Positions 56,326-64,000 of a stretch of DNA of 64,000 nt are shown here, in pieces (positions within the stretch are counted from its first letter, which is position 1; each line of letters starts with the position of its first letter). The notes under the pieces were generated by a model that saw only the letters and a program-made list of their open reading frames with translations, had not been told where the DNA came from and made no database searches. The stretch comes from Saxidomus purpurata (Eukaryota; Mollusca; Bivalvia; Venerida; Veneridae). The stretch lies in NCBI GenBank assembly GCA_022818135.1, contig JAFMSR010000015.1:35438340-35502339 (forward strand). Reading direction: 5' to 3'. The position numbers were made by a program, and so were the translations under genes.

Positions 56326-57597
56326 TTAAAGCTGCCCGCTCTCAGTTACTGTTGAAAAAAATATTTTTTTAAAAAAAATTGACATAATTATTCATTAATG
56401 TAAAACTAAAGGCTAGCATGAAAATATAAGTAAAAATCTAGGTAGGAATTTGTAGAAATCGATTGAATCTGTCGGTTACACGGCACCGCTACACTATATG
56501 TTTTTATTGAAATTTCAAAAGCGTTCTGACCGGTACAAGGCCAGAGCTTTCTGATCGAGATGTCCGTCGTCCGTCAACATTTTGATCAAAGACATCTCCC
56601 GAAACCCTAAGCCAATGTGGAAAACTATGCAGGAAGTCCTGCATGAAGCTCTACCAAAATTGTTCAAAGAATCCATTCCATGAGAACTCTAGTTGCATGG
56701 CAACAAATAGGAAAAACTTTAAAAATCTTCTCTGAAACCACAAGGCCTAGAGCTTAGGTATTTGGCATGTAGCATTGTCTAGTGGACCTCTACCAAGATT
56801 GTTCAAATTATGACCCCCGGGTCAAAATTGACCCCGCACCGGGAGTCACTTAGTTTTGCATAGGAATATATAGGAAAAACTTTAAAAATCTTCTCTGAAA
56901 CCACAAGGCCTAGAGCTTAGATATTTGGCATGTAGCATTGGCTAGTTAGACTCTACCAAGATTGTTCAAATTATGACTCTCGGATCAAAATTGACCCCGC
57001 ACGGGGGGGGCACTTAGTTTTACATAGGCTTATATAGTAAAAACTTTAAAAATCTTCTTTGAAACCACAAGGCCTAGAGCTTAGATATTTGGCATGTAGC
57101 ATTGGCTAGTGGACCTTTACCAATATTGTTAAAATTATGACCCCCGGGTCAAAATTGACCCCGCACCGGGGGTCACTTAGTTTTACATAGGCTTATATAG
57201 GGAAAACTTTAAAAATCTTTTTCTCTGAAACCACAAGGCCTAGAGCTTAGATAGTTGGTATGCAGCATTGCCTAGTAGACCTCTTCAAAGTTTGTTCAAA
57301 TTATGCCCCTGGGGTCAAAATTGACCTTGCCCGGGGGGGGTCATTTGTTTTACAAAGGCGTATATAGGAAAACGTATTTGGTATATAACATTATCTAGTG
57401 ATCTTCCACCAGGCAAGTGGACTTGTACCAAGGTGAGCGATATAGGGCCATCTTGGCCCTCTTGTTTATTTAGAGATATACGCGACAGGAATTTATACTG
57501 GAGCCTTTTTATATGACTATATGTTTAAAATACGTTATTTACATGCAGTTTGAAGAACTTGATTCTTTTACCAAAATCTGAGAGCGAGTAGCTTTAA
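56326..57597. mobile_element. TIR element family 2 split by a tandem cassette
   Basis: Left half 56326-56524 starts attaaagctgcccgctctca; right half 57471-57597 ends ctgagagcgagtagctttaa. Between them lies a tandem cassette inserted near the central palindrome. Confidence 0.85.
56525..57470. repeat. tandem cassette (ctatatcgctcacct family), inverted
   Basis: Five units of about 155 bp: aaaccacaaggcctagagct, atttggcatgtagcattg, gacctctaccaagattgttc, gggtcaaaattgaccccgc. It ends gtgagcgatatagggccatc ttggccctcttgt. No coding frames. Confidence 0.85.
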
Positions 57598-59827
57598 TCC
57601 GTTTATACCTATATTTTTACAATGGGAATTTCTGATTTCCAATTTATGCAATTCTGTTTATCTAAACAAAGGTATTATTCGTAATGGTGATCCAACAGAC
57701 TGACAAACTAAATTCTGACCAGACGACAACCAAAGTGTCGTCTGCTTCGGAACGTAGCTGCTTGAAACCACACTAGGAACGAATTGGTTAAAATATTCTG
57801 TAAGTTGAGATTGTTTACAACTTCGTTAGTTTACCATAAAGTTTTAATAAAATTACCTAAAATTACCTTGCATATGTACATGCATTCTTCATTTACATTC
57901 TTCTACAGTCATGTCTTCGTGTAAGAGACTTGTTTCAAGTTGATTTGCAAATCCTGCAGGATTTCTTTGCAACCCCAAGTTCTATACATCGTTTCGTTTT
58001 TGTTCAAATATCATGTAAAAATCCCAAAAATGCGTGACAATGCCAATAATTTATGCATACATGTAGTTTATAGACACAGATATTATATTTAGGATCAAAG
58101 GGTCCCGGATAAGATCCCCATTAGGGATACGACGTTTCTTTCCTTAGGCAAGACACATATTTCAACACTGTCCCCACTGGCTCTGTCTGTCTGTCTGTCT
58201 CTTCTCCAATATTTTTTCAGTGAAAATTTTAGATTACAAACAATAGTTACTTGTGTATAAATGACACTTATTATTTTTTAAGTTTTGAATTATATCTACC
58301 TGCAGCAAGTTTTGTAGTTATTTCAAAACAGTGCTGCCGATCCGTCGACCCAGCCTTCGTGCAGTGTCGCTTACCAGTTGGTATTCAGTTTATTTTTCTT
58401 GCACTCTGCACATTGTACATAAATGATAGACCCCAGTCCATATCTTGTTTCCGTTATAATATCGGGAAAGATTAAGTTTAACACATCTACAACACTTCTT
58501 TAAAGCTCTACTACTCGTCTACCGTTTCTCCATTCTTCATGTTGCTCCTTCTTTTTAGAAAGCACAAGAGTATTACTCCGTTTCAATTTTACTGCGCTCA
58601 GAAATGTTCCTCCTGTTCTACTCATCTTTTGAAATTTACGTACCGACTTATCATGACGTCATATCCGTTGAAGCACACGTGCATTCTCTCTCATTTCGTT
58701 TCAGAGAATGACTAAACACATTATTATTACAGAACAGAATCGCAACAATGAGAAAACCGGAGTAGCCTTAATATACATTTGCATTTCTAGTTCCCGCTGG
58801 TCTTCAGGCCAAAGGCTAGTATGTATTCATGACAGGTCTTTAACACAGGTTAGGCTGTATTATTAATAACGTTTACGTGTCTTTTTATCAATGGATTTTC
58901 GGTGAACTATAAAAAATCGGATACCTGTTAAACTGAACATATGCACACTAAACAGACTTTTCTTTATATACTTACTGTGTTCGCTGTGACGATATTCTAT
59001 AGAAAATGAAGGTGTGCTATGTGTTACTATACTATACCGAAATCATTCCTACCTGCATGAGGCTGAACTATTGAAGAAAACATAGTGTAGAGAAAACGAC
59101 TGGTTACATGTTAAGGCAGTGCATCATTTGAAAATGTTATTCTGAAGCAATTTTCATTCAAGTATTTTGTACATTTACTGTGATACCCGGCTGTTCTACT
59201 GATGTAAGTCAAGTCTGAGTAAAGTTGCCTTTTTTATCTTTTAAAAGTAAAACAATTAATGCTTCGTTTGAAAATAGTTTGTAGACGGCACACGAATTAG
59301 GAATACTATGATAATATCAAAGCAAAGAATTCGCAATGTCCTGCAGTCCATTATGAACTTGAAATGTTCAACGTTAGCGGTGTAACGTCATGGTTTAAGT
59401 CTGTTCTACGCCACTTGCACGCATTTAGTTACATGATTTTCAAAGTATTTTGACAAAAATCCACCTAGAACGCATGCTTTTTTTATTTAATCGTTTCAAA
59501 ACGCGGAACCAGCAAAATAATATAGCAAAAATTGAAAAACTTTGACCGCTCGAGAAAAAGTTATACGACAAAATGCTTATATTTTTACGTAAAAAAATAT
59601 ACAGTTTTTGGCCTTCGACGATTTCGTGAAAGTAAAAGCTTAATAGGAAAAAATTATTTTATTTGCGAAAATATAGACTTGGATCTATACCTTGGCCAAA
59701 ATTCATAATTGTCCATCGACTTTTTTAATCCGGGTCCTAAGGTCCGCAGTTACTTTAAATAGCGTGTTATTTCTTTCAATGAACTACTCAAATAAATGCG
59801 AATAAATCATATTTAAATTTTGTTTTT
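57598..59827. other. no gene supported
   Basis: Two kilobases without supported genes. A piece at 58130-58170 (cgtttctttccttaggcaag) looks like a common mollusc SINE or LINE tail. (TCTG)n at 58183-58200. Confidence 0.4.
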
Positions 59828-60440
59828 AGCTCACCTGGCACGAAGGCCAATGATGATGAAACTTTTATAGGTATGTTCCTTCCATAAAGCTCTATCAAAG
59901 TAGTCAAATAATTCCACTCCATGTAGAATTCTAGTTGCTATGAACCAGTAGGAAAAACTTTAAAAATTTTCCTCTCTGAAACCACAAGGCCTAGAGCTTA
60001 GCTATTTGGCATGTAGCATTATCTAGTGGACCTCTACCAAGATATTTTCAAAATTGACCTCGCCCGGGGGTCACTTGATTTTACATAGGCTTAAATAGGA
60101 AAAACTTTAAAAATCTTATCCTCTGAAACTGCAAGGCCTTGAGTTTAGATATTTGGCATGTAGAAAAGCCTAGTGGACCTCTACCAAGATTGCTCAAATC
60201 ATGACCCCGGGTCAAAATTAACTCTTCCTGGTAGGGGGGAGGTCCCTTGTTTTCACATATCCTTTCATAGGGGAAACTTAGAGAAACCACAAGGGCGACA
60301 GGCACATAATAGATATTTGGAATGTTACTTAACATTGTGTAGTGGACCTCTACAAATTATGTTAAATCATGACCCCTTGTATTGTAGCCAATGGTAGTCA
60401 GGTGAGCGATATAGGGCCCTCTTGTCCCTCTTGTTTAAAT
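59828..60440. repeat. tandem cassette (ctatatcgctcacct family)
   Basis: Starts agctcacctggcacgaaggc, with three to four units similar to 56525-57470, and ends gtgagcgatatagggccctc. Frames across it are shadows of the repeat. Confidence 0.8.
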
Positions 60441-61250
60441 TGACAGTTGTGTCAAAATCGACATATTTTTTGGAAGGTTGGGATTGAGCTCATATGATAA
60501 AAACAAATAGCTTGATAATTTTATTCGTAGAATAACTATCTCAATCATTTATAAAACATGTCTTCATGTTTTAATGTAACATCGCCAATCAGTTGAAAAC
60601 TCTGCAAGTAGAAAGAAAACACAACACATAAATGACATATACACAGTTTTAATAGTCTAAGAGTACGCCTCTGTGATAGACCGAGCTCTGTAACGGCTGA
60701 GCCCCACTTAGGAATTAATTGTGAAATGGTTTGTAGTTCTTTACATAAGAAACGGCTCTAAAAATTAGTTCATCCAAGAAACTGTTGTGTATTTAGCCCT
60801 AATAGTTTTGAAAAAAAAACAGTACCCAACTGGTTGTAAATATAATGAGGCCATGTTGGCCCTGTATCAGTCGCATGAGTATCATTGCATTTTTAAGAAA
60901 GAAAGCAGATCAAAAGGTCATTAGAAAGGTCATGGTATTTTGAAAATTAGTCTGCAGAAGTACACAAATAGCTCACATTTCATCTCTCTAGCTTTAAAAA
61001 CAAAATCCAGACTAAAGGTCAAAGTCAAGGGTAGCCAAAGTCAAAGTTAAAATCTGCATTCAAAACTTTACATCTGGTACAAATTGTATTGTGGTAGCTT
61101 CGAAAACAGTAAAGTATGTCAATATCACGGTCAGAAAATGTTGAAGTTGAAATCTACAAGCAAAAATGTAAACCTCTTCCGAATTTTCTTGCTGTATCTT
61201 ACAAAATGTACTTCAGTAAAGCTTAGGTGAAAATTGAAAGCTGCATTCAA
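60441..61250. other. no gene; weak duplicate of 62180-62350
   Basis: 60720-60840 (tttagccctaatagtttt..actggttg) is related to 62210-62320, consistent with exon-and-flank duplication of the collagen-like gene. Confidence 0.4.
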
Positions 61251-61625
61251 ATTATCCATATACTTTAAATTTAATTAAAACCTATGTAAAATCAAGTGAC
61301 CCCAGGGCGGTGTCAAATCTCTTACCCTTTGGTCATGATTTGAACTATGTTTGTAGAGGTCTACTTGACTATGTTAGATGCCAAATATCAAAGCTCTGGG
61401 CCTTTTTAGAAGATTTTTTTCGTTTCGCTGGCAACCAGACTTCTGCATGAAGGAGTGTAGAGGATCATCTAAGGAACGTAACTGCCAAGTTTTATTAACT
61501 TCTATCAATCACACTGTTTAGGAGATGTTGTTTAAAGAAATTGTTGACCCACGTACACTCGACCCACGACGGACATCACACGACCACTTAAGCTCACCTT
61601 TAGCACAAAGTGCTCATGCGAGCAC
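61251..61625. repeat. tandem cassette end fragment
   Basis: One unit of aaaatcaagtgaccccaggg..ggtctacttgactatg, then the element tail gacccacgacggacatcaca to gcacaaagtgctcatgcgag. Confidence 0.6.
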
Positions 61626-61697
61626 AACAATAAGAAGATTTTGTCTTTACCTTATTCCTTTTTTAGCTCTACCGTAGTTCATTGCTGATGCAAAATC

Positions 61698-61843
61698 CTA
61701 GTTAGAGCCAGCGTCCCTGTATATATTAGTGGAAACGCCCCGTTTATTTCCAGGCAGACCAGGTTCACCAGGCAGACCAGGCCCACCCGTCAGAAATCTT
61801 TTTCGCAGGTGGATAACAATATTATCCATCTGCCTTCTTGTCG
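61698..61843 (-). CDS. collagen-like gene, last coding exon
   Basis: Acceptor TTTAATATTTACAG (ending 61844), then two bases completing a split codon and 47 codons to TAG. The translation runs TRRQMDNIVIHLRKRFLT, then GGPGLPGEPGLPGN, then KRGVSTNIYRDAGSN. The Gly-x-y repeat with Pro in x and y is collagen-like but only four or five triplets long. Its entry phase fits the donor of the exon at 62358-62423. It could be the tail of a short-chain or transmembrane collagen-like protein. No C-terminal NC1, C1q or TNF domain follows, so identity is open. Confidence 0.5.
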
Positions 61844-62357
61844 CTGTAAATATTAAACATGACTGTATGCATTGTTCTATTCTTTATTTAAACTGACTGT
61901 AATTCTAGGAGACCTGAAAGTTATTAAATAATATCGAAACTCATTATAAATCAGACACATACGAAACTAATCATATTTTTAAAAAATTGTTCAAACTGAA
62001 AAGATCATGTTTATATATTTTTAGAAAAATTGTTTAGTGTCTTTTAGTCTGCTGCAGAGACTACAAACAACCTCTGTCGAGAATCGAATTCGGATATATG
62101 ACTGCCGTTGTAGCTTTTGAGCGCTTTGAATAAGCGTCCAAGGCCAAATTTACAATGGCTTCTTCAAAACCGCTGTAGCTACAGGGTCCCGCTAACGACG
62201 TGTGTATGAGACAAAGTTTCAAGTTACTTGCAGAGGATATGGCTCATATAATTTTTCATCACAGGAATTGTATTTTATTTAGTCCTAATAGTGCTGAAGT
62301 TATTGTGTCAAATTGGTTGAACATGTTTGCGTTAATTAGCGAAAAGATTATGCTTAC

Positions 62358-62423
62358 GTTCAATGCGAGCTGTTTGTAGCGGACGAGGAGTCCCGGGAGG
62401 TCCTTCTGCTTCACCACTTGTCG
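62358..62423 (-). CDS. collagen-like gene, penultimate exon
   Basis: Acceptor TTTAATACATGCAG (ending 62424) and donor GAAC|GTAAGC (62358/62357). 66 nt: 2 bases, 21 codons, 1 base, so it is a symmetric exon and joins in phase to 61698-61843. It encodes TSGEAEGPPGTPRPLQTARI plus E. Both exons start CGACAAG after nearly the same intron end, which points to exon duplication. Upstream exons probably lie in or beyond the N gap. Confidence 0.5.
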
Positions 62424-62494
62424 CTGCATGTATTAAACATAATTGTATGTGATACCGTGTAGCCAACATGAAGATTGTTAAATATCAAGCTGAT

Positions 62495-62994
62495 NNNNNN
62501 NNNNNNNNNNNNNNNNNNNNNNNNNNNNNNNNNNNNNNNNNNNNNNNNNNNNNNNNNNNNNNNNNNNNNNNNNNNNNNNNNNNNNNNNNNNNNNNNNNNN
62601 NNNNNNNNNNNNNNNNNNNNNNNNNNNNNNNNNNNNNNNNNNNNNNNNNNNNNNNNNNNNNNNNNNNNNNNNNNNNNNNNNNNNNNNNNNNNNNNNNNNN
62701 NNNNNNNNNNNNNNNNNNNNNNNNNNNNNNNNNNNNNNNNNNNNNNNNNNNNNNNNNNNNNNNNNNNNNNNNNNNNNNNNNNNNNNNNNNNNNNNNNNNN
62801 NNNNNNNNNNNNNNNNNNNNNNNNNNNNNNNNNNNNNNNNNNNNNNNNNNNNNNNNNNNNNNNNNNNNNNNNNNNNNNNNNNNNNNNNNNNNNNNNNNNN
62901 NNNNNNNNNNNNNNNNNNNNNNNNNNNNNNNNNNNNNNNNNNNNNNNNNNNNNNNNNNNNNNNNNNNNNNNNNNNNNNNNNNNNNNNNNNNNNN
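62495..62994. other. assembly gap (500 N)
   Basis: Exactly 500 N, the usual placeholder for a gap of unknown length. Open frames through it are artefacts. The 5' part of the collagen-like gene may be missing here. Confidence 0.99.
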
Positions 62995-63426
62995 GAAATC
63001 CGCTTATGTTTTTTTTGGTTGAAAAGTTTGCAAGTTATTTGTGTTATGTTTACAATATCAGTTATATTTTTGTTTTAATGTGCTATTTGAAAATTTCTTC
63101 TATAATTTAACGGAACTACCGTATACTACAAGCTGTGTTACTGAGCAATGAAAACACCGAAAAACAAGAGCACCAGTAGAAAAATCGAGATAGTCTGACG
63201 GTATGCCTAAACGTGCCATGTTAGCTTGCGCAAGTCTTAGCGATTAAAATTTCAGCTCTTGTCTGTCTTTCCTTAGTTATATTACCCTTCAAAAAGACCA
63301 CATTTGGTTATAGTCAAGAATGATGCTGAAAGCACAGTGGATGCTTTAAAAACATATAAATAATACATAACCGAAAGGGTGGATTTTTTTTATTTATTTT
63401 GATAGTCAAAATCAATTCCCTCTATA
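62995..63426. other. no recognised feature
   Basis: AT-rich; no frame or repeat of note. Confidence 0.4.
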
Positions 63427-63787
63427 TTTAAAGAGGCGCAGATTATATTCTCGAAACATAGATAATGTATTCAATGAACGTAAAATGATAAATTAATACA
63501 ATTTTAAAGAAGAACCTATGGCGAAAAATGCCTCATTTTACCACAATTTATCAATATAAATGCCTTCTGTAATAAATCGCATCCACCCATTAATTGTACA
63601 ACAACAACTCTACATAGATTATTGAATGGTTAACGGTACTGAAGTATATTTAAAATCGCCGATTTTATCGATAAAGACTGGGAATGCATAGCTGAAACTA
63701 ATGTCAAGTTATTATACTTCCAAAGATTCTATTATTTATGTGTTGGAGGTTATTTAGTTTGGTATCAGTTAAAGGGTGTGTCCCTTT
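63427..63787. mobile_element. TIR element family 1, near full length
   Basis: Starts tttaaagaggcgcagattat (the cactccctacatctag part of the end is deleted) and ends aagggtgtgtcccttta. All interior blocks are present. Confidence 0.8.
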
Positions 63788-64000
63788 ACTGTGAATGGAA
63801 ACTGTTATACAAATCGTTATTTTTTTGTTATAACTACGGCAATGTTTATTATTCTTGGGAGTATAAATCACTGATTAATGTTAATTAAGATGGTCACTTT
63901 GAAAGGTAATATCACTGTAAAAAGATTTTACAAATTACATCGAAATAGATGCAGAATTATTTCAAAGCACAAAGGGTTATTAGCTAAACTTATTAGTGCT

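Noticed and set aside
62468..63110. 184- and 211-codon plus frames
   Set aside because: They consist mostly of N; the gap creates the apparent ORFs.
1..64000. CRISPR array or prokaryotic operon
   Set aside because: Tandem repeats here lack unique equal-length spacers, coding density is very low, and splice signals and MITE/SINE/LTR elements show a eukaryotic genome.

Overview
The window looks like AT-rich, repeat-dominated nuclear DNA of an invertebrate, most likely a bivalve mollusc. The reasons are the intron/exon splice signals, the absence of operons or dense ORFs, and many dispersed repeats of types I associate with bivalve genomes: tandem cassettes starting near strings such as gtccgtccgtc or ending near ctatatcgctcacct, tRNA-derived SINE-like pieces, and short TIR elements. 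Species assignment is inference. No complete, unbroken host gene is visible. There is one 500-base N gap (62495-62994).

Layout. 0-5 kb: decayed tandem repeats, a 26-bp minisatellite, and inside it a 409-bp LTR element in miniature whose LTRs carry a tRNA-like Pol III promoter. 5-8 kb: two tandem-repeat cassettes around an FHA-like ORF. 8-13 kb, minus strand: the only long ORFs, a probable DDE transposase gene (150 + 755 codons split by one TAA, with a frameshift before a spliced terminal exon) and a separate 195-aa ORF upstream. 13-35 kb: TIR elements, tandem cassettes, minisatellites, 5'-truncated copies of a retroelement, and a colinear duplication (segments A-B-C at 2-4.5, 15 and 20-21 kb recur at 26-27, 29-30.5 and 31-32 kb). 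35.6-36.8 kb: a frameshifted pseudogene of a repeated Cys-motif ORF family. 39-46 kb: tRNA-like fragments, two solo LTRs of the miniature element and broken PIF/Harbinger transposase pieces. 46-58 kb: nested TIR elements, more retroelement copies, two related hairpins and a PHD-like pseudogene with four in-frame stops. 58-64 kb: tandem cassettes, two in-phase minus-strand exons of a collagen-like gene next to the assembly gap, and a final TIR element.

Functionally this is mostly a graveyard of mobile DNA. The parts interact mainly by nesting: the LTR element sits in a minisatellite, a TA-flanked element sits in another TIR element, tandem cassettes and retroelement tails sit in TIR elements, and a retroelement copy interrupts one arm of the segmental duplication, leaving an empty site in the other. 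The best candidates for something not described before are the tRNA-like-LTR miniature retrotransposon, the two-ORF transposase locus, and the PHD-like frame with a stop at the expected Trp.
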